This document shows, piece by piece, positions 53,754 through 62,715 of a DNA stretch of 64,000 nucleotides. Each line of letters opens with the position of its first letter. Position 1 is the stretch's first letter. The stretch comes from Furfurilactobacillus milii (GTDB lineage: Bacteria; Bacillota; Bacilli; Lactobacillales; Lactobacillaceae). The notes under the pieces are model-generated. The model was given only the letters and a program-made list of their open reading frames with translations, searched no databases and was not told where the DNA came from. The translations under genes were made by a program, and so were the position numbers. Where the stretch lies: positions 248,001 to 312,000 of the forward strand of contig NZ_JAIWJF010000001.1 of the NCBI RefSeq assembly GCF_021654115.1, in the 5' to 3' direction.

Positions 53754-55994
53754 ATGAAACAATTTAAAGTTGATGAGGCTTTTGTCGATCAGTTAACACT
53801 GGCTGAAAAGGCCGCCCTAGTTTCTGGTAAAGATTTTTGGTACACCGCTGGCGTTCAGCGGCTCAATGTTGGGCGGATGATGATGACTGACGGGCCTTCT
53901 GGATTGCGCAAACAGGAAGAAGGAACTGATGCGACGGGCGTCAATAAGAGTGTAACGGCCGTTAATTTTCCTGGGTCGGCGTTGGCCGCTAGTACGTTTG
54001 ACCGCGAGATGATGCATGACACCGGTAAAGCGCTCGGCACTGCCGCCAGTCACGAGCAGATTAGCCTATTGCTAGGGCCAGGGATGAATATCAAACGAAG
54101 TCCGTTGGCTGGCCGCAACTTTGAATACTTCTCTGAAGATCCATATTTGACGGGAGAAATAGCGGCTGCGTATGTGCGGGGTGTTCAAGAGATGGGCGTG
54201 GGTGTCAGCATCAAACACTTTGCGGCCAATAATCGTGAAAGCCAACGTTTTACCAACTCCTCCAACATGAGCGAACGGGTACTGCGAGAAATTTACCTCG
54301 CGGCGTTTGAAAAAGTCGTGGTCGATGTGCATCCAGCTAGTGTAATGGTGTCGTATAACGCCATTAATGGGACATTAAACTCCCAAAATCAGTGGTTGTT
54401 AACAGACGTTTTGCGGCACGAGTGGGGATTCGATGGCCTAATTCTGTCAGATTGGGGTGCTGTGGTTGACCAAGTGGCGGCATTGAGAGCTGGCTTGAAT
54501 CTAGAGATGCCAGGGCACTCACCAGAATCAGAAGATGCTGTAATTAATGGTGTCAAAAGTGGTGAGCTAAGCATGGCAACGTTGAATCGGGCAGTGCTGT
54601 ACGTCTTAAAAACCGTTGAGAAATGGGGCAGTACTCAAGAAGTCTCGCCGTATCCGATGGATGAACAACATACTAAGGCCCGTGAAGCAGCTGACGATGG
54701 GCTCATTTTGTTAAAGAACGAGTCGGCCATGCTGCCGATCAAACCGCAAGATCGGCTAGCCATCGTCGGTGCGTTTGCTAACCAACCGCGTTATCAAGGC
54801 AGTGGTAGTTCCCACGTGAATGCTTATCAGGTCGTCACACCATTGGATGCCGCCCGTGCATTGCCAAACGACATCTCTTATGCGCCCGGGTACGCAATTG
54901 ACGGCGATGACGCAGACCAATCCATGATCGATGAAGCGGTGGCCAATGCGCAAAGTGCAGATAAAGTCGTGTTCTTTGCCGGTTTTCCAGAATCCATGGA
55001 ATCTGAGGGATTCGATAAAACGACGATGTCCTTGCCGGAAGCACAAGTAAAGTTACTTAACCAGATTTTGAGCGTCAACCCACATGTCGTTGTTGTACTT
55101 CAAAACGGGTCTGTTGTTGAAATGCCGTGGGCCGATCAGGTACCCGCTATTTTGGAAACTTATTTAGCTGGTGAAGCGGTTGGCGAGGCAACTTGGGATA
55201 TTTTATCCGGAGCAGTGAACCCATCTGGTAAATTAGCGGAAACCTTTCCGTTAAAGCTAGCGGACAATCCAACCTATGGCACGTTTGCGCGGAGCTACAG
55301 TGAGGAAAACTATCATGAAGGGCTATTTGTCGGTTATCGCTATTATGACGTAAAACAACAGCCAGTCAGATTTGCGTTTGGGCACGGTCTTAGCTACACG
55401 ACTTTTAAGTACTCTGGATTGAAGGTCGTAGACCAAGGCGATTCAGTTGCCGTGACATTTAAGCTCACGAACACTGGCAAACGAAGTGGTCGCGAAGCTG
55501 TTCAAGTTTATGTTGCCAATCATGCCAGCACCGTTGAAATGCCTATTAAAACGCTGGCAGGGTTTGAAAAAACAACGCTGGCCGCTGGTGAAAGTCAGTT
55601 AGTCAGCATAACGTTGCCACGTCGTGCGTTCAGTTGGTATGACGAAAGTAAGCCAGGGTGGCGGGTCGACAATGGCAGTTACGACATTCTGGTCGGCTCT
55701 GCCTCAGATGACATCCGCCTACAAAAGACGATTTGGTTGAACTGGGCTGCCGCACAGGACCGGGTAACATTAGATAGTTACATCAATGACGTGATGGATG
55801 ATTCGTCACTGGCCCCAGCTGCTGCTAAGTCAGGATTAGATGCCGTGTTTGAAAAGTTGCGGGCTGCTGGTCCAGGAGCAGCATTTCTGATGAATATGCC
55901 AATACGGCAGGTACTGACACTCGGCGCTACAGATGATCAATTATCGCAATTTTTGAAGCTTGCTAATCGTTCAACCCACAGTAAAAGGGAGTGA
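53754..55994 (+). CDS. Glycoside hydrolase family 3 beta-glucosidase
   Basis: 746 residues, three domains: an (alpha/beta)8 barrel with RNFEYFSEDPYLTGEIAAAYV and SIKHFAANNRE, the nucleophile Asp in GLILSDWGAV, a second domain with GFPESMESEGFDKTTMSLP, and a C-terminal fibronectin III-like domain (SGREAVQVYVANH). No signal peptide, so it is cytoplasmic. It hydrolyses unphosphorylated beta-glucosides. Start chosen at the ATG after GGGGTG. The PTS-type permease follows 5 bases after its stop; the pair probably takes up and cleaves a beta-glucoside. Confidence 0.9.
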   Translation: MKQFKVDEAFVDQLTLAEKAALVSGKDFWYTAGVQRLNVGRMMMTDGPSGLRKQEEGTDATGVNKSVTAVNFPGSALAASTFDREMMHDTGKALGTAASHEQISLLLGPGMNIKRSPLAGRNFEYFSEDPYLTGEIAAAYVRGVQEMGVGVSIKHFAANNRESQRFTNSSNMSERVLREIYLAAFEKVVVDVHPASVMVSYNAINGTLNSQNQWLLTDVLRHEWGFDGLILSDWGAVVDQVAALRAGLNLEMPGHSPESEDAVINGVKSGELSMATLNRAVLYVLKTVEKWGSTQEVSPYPMDEQHTKAREAADDGLILLKNESAMLPIKPQDRLAIVGAFANQPRYQGSGSSHVNAYQVVTPLDAARALPNDISYAPGYAIDGDDADQSMIDEAVANAQSADKVVFFAGFPESMESEGFDKTTMSLPEAQVKLLNQILSVNPHVVVVLQNGSVVEMPWADQVPAILETYLAGEAVGEATWDILSGAVNPSGKLAETFPLKLADNPTYGTFARSYSEENYHEGLFVGYRYYDVKQQPVRFAFGHGLSYTTFKYSGLKVVDQGDSVAVTFKLTNTGKRSGREAVQVYVANHASTVEMPIKTLAGFEKTTLAAGESQLVSITLPRRAFSWYDESKPGWRVDNGSYDILVGSASDDIRLQKTIWLNWAAAQDRVTLDSYINDVMDDSSLAPAAAKSGLDAVFEKLRAAGPGAAFLMNMPIRQVLTLGATDDQLSQFLKLANRSTHSKRE

Positions 55995-55999
55995 TTCTG

Positions 56000-57370
56000 A
56001 TGGCAAAAAAGAAAACGAAATTTGATTTTGATCCCGTCATTTCTGCACTTGGCGGGCGGGATAACGTGATGTCGGTCTCAGCGACGACAGATTTAATGAA
56101 AATCACCACGAAGATCAAACTGACGGATGAGCAAGTTGCAGCGTTAAGAGCAATCCCCGTCTGGGACGATGTTAGCCTTAAGGGCCCGGACCTAAAGTTG
56201 GTACCGAATGACGACATTGAATTTGACGATTATGGCAGCCAGCTGACACAAACGTTAACGGGAAATAACGCTAATATTAAAACGAAAAATGTGGTTGGCC
56301 GAGTGCTCGACTTTGTTTCTCAAATATTCATTCCAATTATTCCGATGTTTGCTGGTTCCGGTATTCTGCGTGGTTTACTGGTTCTCTCAACTGAACTCCA
56401 TTGGCTAAGCGCGAATAGTAGTACTTACCACATTCTGTATGCGGCTTCTAATGCAGTATTCTACTTTCTGCCAATCCTGCTGGCATTTTCAGCAGGACGA
56501 GCTTTCAAGGTTGACCAGATTAGTAGTGCTGTGATCGTAGCGGCATTGATGGAGCCAAATATTGTCAATCTCCTTCACCACGGTGCGACCACCGGGATAG
56601 CACACTTCTTTACCATTCCGGTGGTTCTGCAGCAATATTCTTCAACCGTGATTCCTGCATTCTTAGCAATTTGGTTATATAGCTATGTTGAGAAGGGTCT
56701 CAAACGTATTATCACGCCTAACTTGCAAGTCATTTTTGTTCCGTTACTAGCGTTAGTCGTCGTTGTGCCTTTGGTTCTGATTGTTGTAGGTCCAATCGGC
56801 ATTTACCTGGGGCAAGGATTAGCCGCAGTTATGGCTTGGCTGGTAAAGGCAAACTCCACGATTACTGGAGCAGTGATCGGTGGATTGTGGCCGGTCTTTG
56901 TTATCTTTGGCCTGCATTGGTCAATTCTTCCGATTATCTGGCAAAACTTGGCCAGTGCTGGCCACGATTTCATCATTCCGATGGCAGCCACCTCTAACTT
57001 TGGTATTGCCGGTGCCGCAATGGGTGTACTGATTCGAGCACGGATGGCTAAAACACGCTCTCTGGCTAGTTCAGGTTTGATCTCACTGCTAGTAGCCGGA
57101 ATTGGTGAGCCAACTATTTGGGGATTTGCCATTCCAATGCGTCGTCCATTTATCGCAGCCTGTTTAGGTGGTGCGACTGGCGGCGCTGTTATCGGATTTT
57201 TCCACGTTGATGGCGTCGCTGCAGTTTTCGGTGCTTTGACTACGCTCCCCGGTTTTGCTACACCAACCTTCATTTGGTACATCGTTGGCATTTCAGTGGC
57301 TTTTATTGTCAGCACCTTATTGACGGTAATCTTTGGCTTCGATGAGACGGAACTAGGCGTTAACAAATAG
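56000..57370 (+). CDS. PTS EIIC permease with degenerate EIIB domain
   Basis: 456 residues. The EIIC part (about 95-456) has the glucose/sucrose/beta-glucoside superfamily motifs FGLHWSILPIIWQ and GIGEPTIWGFAIPMRRPF. The first 90 residues look like an EIIB domain (ISALGGRDNVMSVSATTDLMKI), but the phosphorylated Cys of the usual CATRLR motif is replaced; there is no Cys at all in this region, and the Arg pair is lost too. No EIIA domain is present. So phosphoryl transfer through this protein looks impossible on its own. Coupled to a GH3 that acts on non-phospho sugars, it may import without phosphorylation or borrow a separate EIIB (inference). Confidence 0.85.
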   Translation: MAKKKTKFDFDPVISALGGRDNVMSVSATTDLMKITTKIKLTDEQVAALRAIPVWDDVSLKGPDLKLVPNDDIEFDDYGSQLTQTLTGNNANIKTKNVVGRVLDFVSQIFIPIIPMFAGSGILRGLLVLSTELHWLSANSSTYHILYAASNAVFYFLPILLAFSAGRAFKVDQISSAVIVAALMEPNIVNLLHHGATTGIAHFFTIPVVLQQYSSTVIPAFLAIWLYSYVEKGLKRIITPNLQVIFVPLLALVVVVPLVLIVVGPIGIYLGQGLAAVMAWLVKANSTITGAVIGGLWPVFVIFGLHWSILPIIWQNLASAGHDFIIPMAATSNFGIAGAAMGVLIRARMAKTRSLASSGLISLLVAGIGEPTIWGFAIPMRRPFIAACLGGATGGAVIGFFHVDGVAAVFGALTTLPGFATPTFIWYIVGISVAFIVSTLLTVIFGFDETELGVNK

Positions 57371-57403
57371 GCAATAGCGCGAAATGTTCTGTGTTGGGTT
57401 GGT

Positions 57404-57421
57404 ATATTTCCTGGGAAATAA
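57404..57421. repeat. 18-base palindromic repeat, copy 2
   Basis: ATATTTCCTGGGAAATAA, identical to 19146-19163, again just before a terminator. Confidence 0.5.
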
Positions 57422-57423
57422 TT

Positions 57424-57455
57424 AAAAGTGCCAGTTGAATGCTGGCGCTTTTTTC
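57424..57455 (+). terminator. Terminator after the EIIC gene
   Basis: AAGTGCCAG pairs with CTGGCGCTT, followed by TTTT. Confidence 0.8.
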
Positions 57456-57612
57456 ATGTTTGCAGCGCCGCAATAGAATGCCCAAAAAGTACGAGAAAGT
57501 GAGCAATAACCACTGACAAATGGCAATGTAAAAACGATTTAGGGTGACTGATAAACGTCTTAGATGGTAAAATTTGCGTATCCTGAGACAATTCAAAATG
57601 AGAGGTGCCAAC

Positions 57613-58209
57613 ATGCATATTGGTAAGCAGATTCAGTCTCATCGTCAGCAACTAAAATTAACCCAAGATGAGCTTGCCGAGAGACTATATGTGTCGCGAC
57701 AAACGATTTCCAACTGGGAAAATGGGCGACATTATCCAGATATTGAAAATCTGCTATTGCTTAGCAATCTATTTGACACCTCTCTAGATGAATTAGTGAA
57801 AGGAGATGTGGCGGTGATGCAACATAAAGTGTATACCGACAAAACAGATCGTGATGTGAAATGGATGTTTGGATTGACGGCTGCTGGGTTTATTGCGATA
57901 GTGCCATCGATGTTCTTACCAAGAGGAGGATGGGTGCTTCTAGCTCCCGGATTTTTCTTCATTGCGGCTTTCCTGGTCAGTTGCCATATAGATTATCTAA
58001 ATCACAAAGCTGATGTGCACACATATAAAGAAATTATCGCTTATATGAATGGCGAAAATGTTGATCAGTTACGCCAGCAACGTAATCGGTGGCGTGATGG
58101 ATGGGACAAAACAAAAATTGCCCTGGCCTTCACGCTGGGTTGTGTAATCTTAGCGTTTGTTGCTATGGTTCCATATTTTATTTATCGTTTTATAGTTCAG
58201 TTAGGTTGA
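57613..58209 (+). CDS. XRE-family regulator with membrane segments
   Basis: 198 residues from the ATG after GAGAGGTG. HTH KLTQDELAERLYVSRQTISNWENGRHYPD at the N-terminus, then a linker and three hydrophobic segments (MFGLTAAGFIAIVPSMFL, WVLLAPGFFFIAAFLV, FTLGCVILAFVAMVPYFIYRF). Same architecture as the protein at 19208-19795, but not closely related in the membrane part. Target unknown. Confidence 0.82.
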   Translation: MHIGKQIQSHRQQLKLTQDELAERLYVSRQTISNWENGRHYPDIENLLLLSNLFDTSLDELVKGDVAVMQHKVYTDKTDRDVKWMFGLTAAGFIAIVPSMFLPRGGWVLLAPGFFFIAAFLVSCHIDYLNHKADVHTYKEIIAYMNGENVDQLRQQRNRWRDGWDKTKIALAFTLGCVILAFVAMVPYFIYRFIVQLG

Positions 58210-58255
58210 TTATTGATTGTCGAACTTTTCAATTTTCGAAATCTCAAAAAAATCG

Positions 58256-58295
58256 TTGACGCGCTGAACTGAAATGGTTATGCTTACTTTCAGTT
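58256..58295 (+). promoter_or_regulatory. Promoter with overlapping dyad
   Basis: TTGACG (58256-58261), 17 bases, TATGCT (58279-58284). AACTGAAA (58267-58274) and TTTCAGTT (58288-58295) form an 8-bp inverted repeat over the -10 box. It would drive the broken small gene and possibly the OppA-like gene. Confidence 0.5.
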
Positions 58296-58336
58296 AGTCA
58301 TGGGCTAATAAATTTTAAGCAAAAGGAGTGCCAAAC

Positions 58337-58600
58337 ATGTCATTAAAACAATTCTGTTGTTGTCAAAACTGTTTATCAACCAAGTCGATGACCATGGTGA
58401 ACAATGTCTGTTGACACAGCGGGATTTCTTTAATGACGATGGCACGCTAGTTTGGAGTTTGGCGGTCAACGTAAAAAAAGAATCATGTGACAACGCATTT
58501 TGTCCATTCGTGGATAAGATGCGTTTTTTGTGTATACTGGACGGATTTAAAAATATTGTCGTTCATGTTTCACTGATGCAAATCTTATCCACATCAATTA
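58337..58600 (+). pseudogene. Possible frameshifted small gene
   Basis: A strong AAAAGGAG site precedes an ATG at 58337, but the frame (MSLKQFCCCQNCLSTK...) stops after 25 codons. The next frame then runs open from about 58350: LSKLFINQVDDHGEQCLLTQ, followed by RDFFNDDGTLVWSLAVNVKK, and is still open as it enters the next gene. One base deletion near 58355 would join the two. This looks like a small gene broken by a frameshift; a spurious frame cannot be excluded. Confidence 0.35.
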
Positions 58601-58624
58601 ATAAATTTGAGGGGTATGACAAGC

Positions 58625-60280
58625 ATGAAATTACTTTTAGAGCGACGTGGACGAGTTCTCACGTTAATGACGGTATTGCTGGCACTTATGGCATTGGTAC
58701 TAACGGCATGTGGCAAGAAAAACACTAGCAGTGATCGGCAGACCCTTAAACTGTCGGCCCAAGCACCACTAGATACAATTGATTTGTCTAAAGCTACTGG
58801 TTATGGTCAAACCGGTAACGTATTCGAGAGCTTTTATCGGTTAGGCAAGAAGGGCAGTCTTACGCCCGGTTTGGCAAAATCCGCAGAGGTTAGTCAGGAT
58901 GAGAAAACTTACACTTTTCATTTGAGACCAAACTTAAAATGGAGTAACGGCGACACGCTGACTGCAAAGGACTTTGTTTATTCATGGCGCCGTACGTTAA
59001 CACCATCGACTAAGTCACAATACGCTTATTTGTTTGACGGTATCAAGAATGCTAATCGTGTAAATGCTGGTCAAGCATCTGTTAAATCGTTGGGGATCAG
59101 TGCACCGGATAAAAACACGGTTGTTGTGCAATTAGAGCGGCCAATTGCGTATTTTAAACTATTGATGGCGTATCCGCTATTTGCACCGCAGAACCAACGA
59201 ATCGTTGATAAATATGGTAAGAAGTATGCCACCTCTTCAAAGTATATGGTGTACAGTGGTCCGTTTAAGATGACGGGTTGGAACGGCACCGGCAACCGTT
59301 GGCAGTTCGTCAAGAACAATCAGTACTGGGATAAAAAAGTCGTTAAGTTGCACAAAATTACGTACCAAGTTATTGGTAACAACACGACTGGTGTAGAAAT
59401 TTTTGATCAAAAGAAATTAAGTTTGACGTTATTGTCTAACCAGCAGGTTAAAAACTACAAAGATGACCCGCGATTCCGTCAGTATCCATATTCTTACATG
59501 ACGTATTTGAAATGGAATTTTCATGATTCTGATGCCACAAATAACAAGGCAACAAATAATTTAAACATTCGCCAGGCGGTCGCGCTGTCTGTTAACCGGG
59601 CTCAGTTGACTGAAAAGGTTTTGGGTGATGGTTCCCGCGTGCCAACTGGGTTTGTTCCAGGTGGATTAGCCACTGATGCCAAGAACAAAAAGGACTTTGC
59701 TAGTGAGCAGAAAGTTGCCCACACAGTCGCTTATGAACCGGCATTAGCCAAGCAGAAGTTTGCCACAGGCTTGAAAGAAATTGATCAGAAAAAAATCACA
59801 CTTACCCTGCTGTCAACAGACGACGATGGGACGAGCCCGATGGTGGCACAATTCCTTAAGAGCCAGCTTGAGAAAAACTTGCCCGGACTGACGTTGAATA
59901 TTCGCTCAATTCCTTCTAAGGCTGCTAATCAGCAAGGCCAAAAGGGTGATTTCGATATCATGCTTTCGGGTTGGGGCGGTGATTTTAATGATCCAATTAC
60001 CTTTTTACAAATCCCTCAGACAAATACGGCGTATAATTACGGTAAGTGGTCAGATACAAAGTACGATGATTTGATTGATCGCGCCCAAAATACAGACGCT
60101 AACGATTCTGAAAAGCGGTGGCAAGATCTGATTCAAGCCAGTCAATATTTAAATCAGGTACAAAGTTTCACACCACTGTATCAGGCAAACTATGCTTATT
60201 TGCAACAAAACAACGTTCAGGGAATCATTCATAACACAGCTGGTACTCAGTGGAACTACAAGTACACTAGTATCAAGTAA
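58625..60280 (+). CDS. OppA-like oligopeptide-binding lipoprotein
   Basis: 551 residues. Lipoprotein signal with lipobox LTAC and Cys29, then the SBP family 5 pattern: SYSW-type segment DFVYSWRRTLTPSTKSQYAYL, LNIRQAVALSVNRAQLTEKVL, and GDFDIMLSGWGGDFNDPITFL near the end. These proteins feed peptides to an Opp/Dpp ABC importer; none is encoded here, so it acts with one elsewhere or as a peptide-pheromone receptor. Start at the ATG 10 bases after GAGGGG. TGTGTATACT at 58529-58538 could be its own extended -10. Confidence 0.9.
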   Translation: MKLLLERRGRVLTLMTVLLALMALVLTACGKKNTSSDRQTLKLSAQAPLDTIDLSKATGYGQTGNVFESFYRLGKKGSLTPGLAKSAEVSQDEKTYTFHLRPNLKWSNGDTLTAKDFVYSWRRTLTPSTKSQYAYLFDGIKNANRVNAGQASVKSLGISAPDKNTVVVQLERPIAYFKLLMAYPLFAPQNQRIVDKYGKKYATSSKYMVYSGPFKMTGWNGTGNRWQFVKNNQYWDKKVVKLHKITYQVIGNNTTGVEIFDQKKLSLTLLSNQQVKNYKDDPRFRQYPYSYMTYLKWNFHDSDATNNKATNNLNIRQAVALSVNRAQLTEKVLGDGSRVPTGFVPGGLATDAKNKKDFASEQKVAHTVAYEPALAKQKFATGLKEIDQKKITLTLLSTDDDGTSPMVAQFLKSQLEKNLPGLTLNIRSIPSKAANQQGQKGDFDIMLSGWGGDFNDPITFLQIPQTNTAYNYGKWSDTKYDDLIDRAQNTDANDSEKRWQDLIQASQYLNQVQSFTPLYQANYAYLQQNNVQGIIHNTAGTQWNYKYTSIK

Positions 60281-60404
60281 TAAAAGTCTGGCAAATGTCG
60301 TGAATGATTCTCAATTATGTAACTGGATTTTTAAGGGTCCTGTGTGATAGTCTTGTTGATATTAAAAAGGATCTTTAAGTGGCATTGTAAATGGAGGAAT
60401 CACC

Positions 60405-60869
60405 ATGGCAGCAGACGTTAAACCACGTTTGATCGACGACCAGCTTTGTGTCGCCGTTTATAACGCGAATAAATTATTTAATCATTTTTATATTGAAACA
60501 CTGAAGCCTTACGGACTAACATTCCCACAATACATTGCCCTATGCGTGTTATGGGAACAGGACAAGTTAACGGTCAATGAAATTGGTGAACGTGTCAGCT
60601 TGGACAGCGGTACTTTAACGCCGCTGTTACGTCGTTTGGAAGCCAATGGTTGGGTCAAACGGACACGGTCAAAGGTTGACGAACGCCAGGTTGTCGTTAA
60701 ACTGACGGCTAAGGCGAAGTCCAAACGCGATGAAATTTACCAACATGTCACTGACTGTCAGGATTTGCTGAATTACGATGACGATACTTACGTAAACTCA
60801 CGTTCAGCAATGTTTGATTTGTCAGATCGGTTAAAAGCTGTCGAAGGCGAAGATTTGTCCGCTAAGTAG
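60405..60869 (+). CDS. OhrR-like MarR-family peroxide sensor
   Basis: 154 residues. It matches OhrR closely: [19 protein letters not shown] with the sensing Cys15, and [20 protein letters not shown]. The winged helix is [35 protein letters not shown]. OhrR represses the organic hydroperoxide reductase gene ohr, but no ohr is beside it in this window. Monocistronic, AATGGAGGA ribosome site. Confidence 0.83.
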   Translation: MAADVKPRLIDDQLCVAVYNANKLFNHFYIETLKPYGLTFPQYIALCVLWEQDKLTVNEIGERVSLDSGTLTPLLRRLEANGWVKRTRSKVDERQVVVKLTAKAKSKRDEIYQHVTDCQDLLNYDDDTYVNSRSAMFDLSDRLKAVEGEDLSAK

Positions 60870-60901
60870 TTGTTGTCGACAGTCAGAAATAAGTTATACA
60901 A

Positions 60902-60958
60902 AAACGCTGTGTAAGAAAATGGGTCACTAATGACTCATTGGCTTGCGCAGCGTTTTTT
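60902..60958 (+). terminator. Terminator after ohrR
   Basis: AACGCTG and CAGCGTT close a long imperfect stem that includes AATG-GTCA pairing, followed by TTTTTT. Confidence 0.75.
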
Positions 60959-61017
60959 ATGTGGAATCGAGTGGTGGGCGAAGTTGTTTCAGACTGCTAC
61001 TTTTCAACTTTTTGTGA

Positions 61018-62715
61018 CTACCCTTGAGGACTGATGGTAACGGCCTTATTTGATCGGTGTAATGTGATCCCCAAAATAATTAGCCACGCCACAGTAATTA
61101 AGAAGTTGCCCCAGCCGAATTTTGGAATTAAAGCGACTGCATTAAGACCAACACCGGGGATGAGGACTAACACAGTTATAAACGAGTTGGCTAGGCCAAG
61201 ACTACTGGATTGACTGGCTGTATATACAGCAGCAAACGGCAATTTCATGCTTTGTCTAGCGATAATTTGAGAAATTAATAGCGAATAAAGCGTCGCATTA
61301 ATATCCGTGATTATGGCCTGCCAACCAAGTAATGGGGTTAATAACACCGCAAGTAACAGCGCTTGTGGGATTAATAATCTAGCAACAACCATCCAAATAG
61401 TTGCTTGACGAAAGACCTGTGCATGAAACTCAGGAATAACTTTAAAAACATTCATAGCTTCGGGGGTACTACTGTATCTGAGGTTAATGATCAGTTGTGG
61501 AATACTAAAAGACATTGCGTAAACAGTCAGCGTTAGCCAACGATTCTGCAAAAGTGCTTCCCAATGACCGCCGTCGATACCGAATTCGACAAGAAAAACG
61601 AATACGATGACCACGGTGAGCCCTAAAACAGGGTATACCCGCAGATGGTAGTCTCGTTCTGTTTGGTTGAGCCGCCAGGCCAGGTTGAAATACTCGCGTT
61701 TGCGAAGGTTATGACGGTACGGCAAGGCCATTAATCGTTGCCAAACGCCAATACGTGGCGTTTTATCCGAATGAACGGCCAATTTTTCTAACATAACTTC
61801 AAATTGACTACTGATGTGAAGGTAGTAGGCGACACTTAAGATTAACCCCAGGATAGCAAAGCTGGTGAAGATGATTAGACTTGGCGTCCATGCGCTTTGC
61901 CACGCAGCTAATGGGGCGGCAAACCAAAACGGAAAAGCGATGACGCTCCACCAGTGCCATATTGGTGAAATCGTAAAACTGACATTGAGATTGTCCAGCA
62001 AGTTTGGCAACTGGGTGGCCGCATAGATTAAAATCATAAAAGCAACTTGAAAGACGTTAATCATATTGCGTAGCTTGTCACCATTAAACGTATGAAGAAT
62101 GACAAAGTATAGCAATAAGGCAACAAATGATGTGAAGATTGTGAACAAAGCGACATCGATTAAAAACAAGATGGCAAATACTGGGGATGCTCGCCAAATC
62201 AATATTAGAAACGCCGGGCCAACAAGCAGAAAAGCGATAATGCCAACATAGTAGCTGATGTGAATCAAACGCGCTGCATTCAACGTTTGATTGTTAACGC
62301 CACGAACGCCAATAATCTGTCGATCTCGCGGATCAAGTAATATGGACGAAAAACTCGATAAAATAGTGGTGAATAATATCATGAAATAGGCGAGAAAAAA
62401 GTAGCACATGGCCGAAAATGAAGTTCCGAATAATAGCAATAGTCCAAAAATTACGCCATAGATACCGTAATACCACAGTGACCGTAAAAGCCCACGCGCA
62501 GTGGGAATCTCGTCATCTTGCTTAGTGTTGTTTGTTTTCATCTGCATAAAGACAGTGAAAAATGACGTGTCACGAGTATCGAGTAATAGCTTATATTTCA
62601 AAATGAGTCGTAGTTGCCTGTAATTGACATTGTGTTTGGCAAATAGTGATTGAAAGCGATCCAAAAAAACAAGTAGCCCACTTTCTTTGTTGGCTTTGCT
62701 TTTTTTATAGAGCAT
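61018..62715 (-). CDS. ABC transporter permease (EcsB-like)
   Basis: 565 residues with about ten to twelve membrane helices and an N-terminal cytosolic stretch. The ATG abuts the stop of the ATPase gene (no gap), so the two form one transporter. By position and layout it resembles EcsB and related exporters of lactobacilli; longer than B. subtilis EcsB, so I do not give a symbol. Contains a DPRDRQIIGVRGVNNQTL loop after the first helices. Confidence 0.8.
   Translation of the reverse strand: MLYKKSKANKESGLLVFLDRFQSLFAKHNVNYRQLRLILKYKLLLDTRDTSFFTVFMQMKTNNTKQDDEIPTARGLLRSLWYYGIYGVIFGLLLLFGTSFSAMCYFFLAYFMILFTTILSSFSSILLDPRDRQIIGVRGVNNQTLNAARLIHISYYVGIIAFLLVGPAFLILIWRASPVFAILFLIDVALFTIFTSFVALLLYFVILHTFNGDKLRNMINVFQVAFMILIYAATQLPNLLDNLNVSFTISPIWHWWSVIAFPFWFAAPLAAWQSAWTPSLIIFTSFAILGLILSVAYYLHISSQFEVMLEKLAVHSDKTPRIGVWQRLMALPYRHNLRKREYFNLAWRLNQTERDYHLRVYPVLGLTVVIVFVFLVEFGIDGGHWEALLQNRWLTLTVYAMSFSIPQLIINLRYSSTPEAMNVFKVIPEFHAQVFRQATIWMVVARLLIPQALLLAVLLTPLLGWQAIITDINATLYSLLISQIIARQSMKLPFAAVYTASQSSSLGLANSFITVLVLIPGVGLNAVALIPKFGWGNFLITVAWLIILGITLHRSNKAVTISPQG

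Noticed and set aside
54812-54822. CACGTG core in the GH3 gene as a seventh parS
   Set aside because: The flanking arms do not match TGTT or AACA; only the core is shared. The carB half-site near 39285 was likewise left out of the count.
56803-57366. 187-codon open frame antisense to the EIIC gene
   Set aside because: It is a shadow of the hydrophobic EIIC reading; no ribosome site and Pro/Lys/Ala-rich low-complexity product.
58357-58728. 123-codon open frame before and into the OppA-like gene
   Set aside because: No ribosome site at its own ATG and its end lies inside the lipoprotein signal sequence; kept only as the second half of a possible frameshifted gene.
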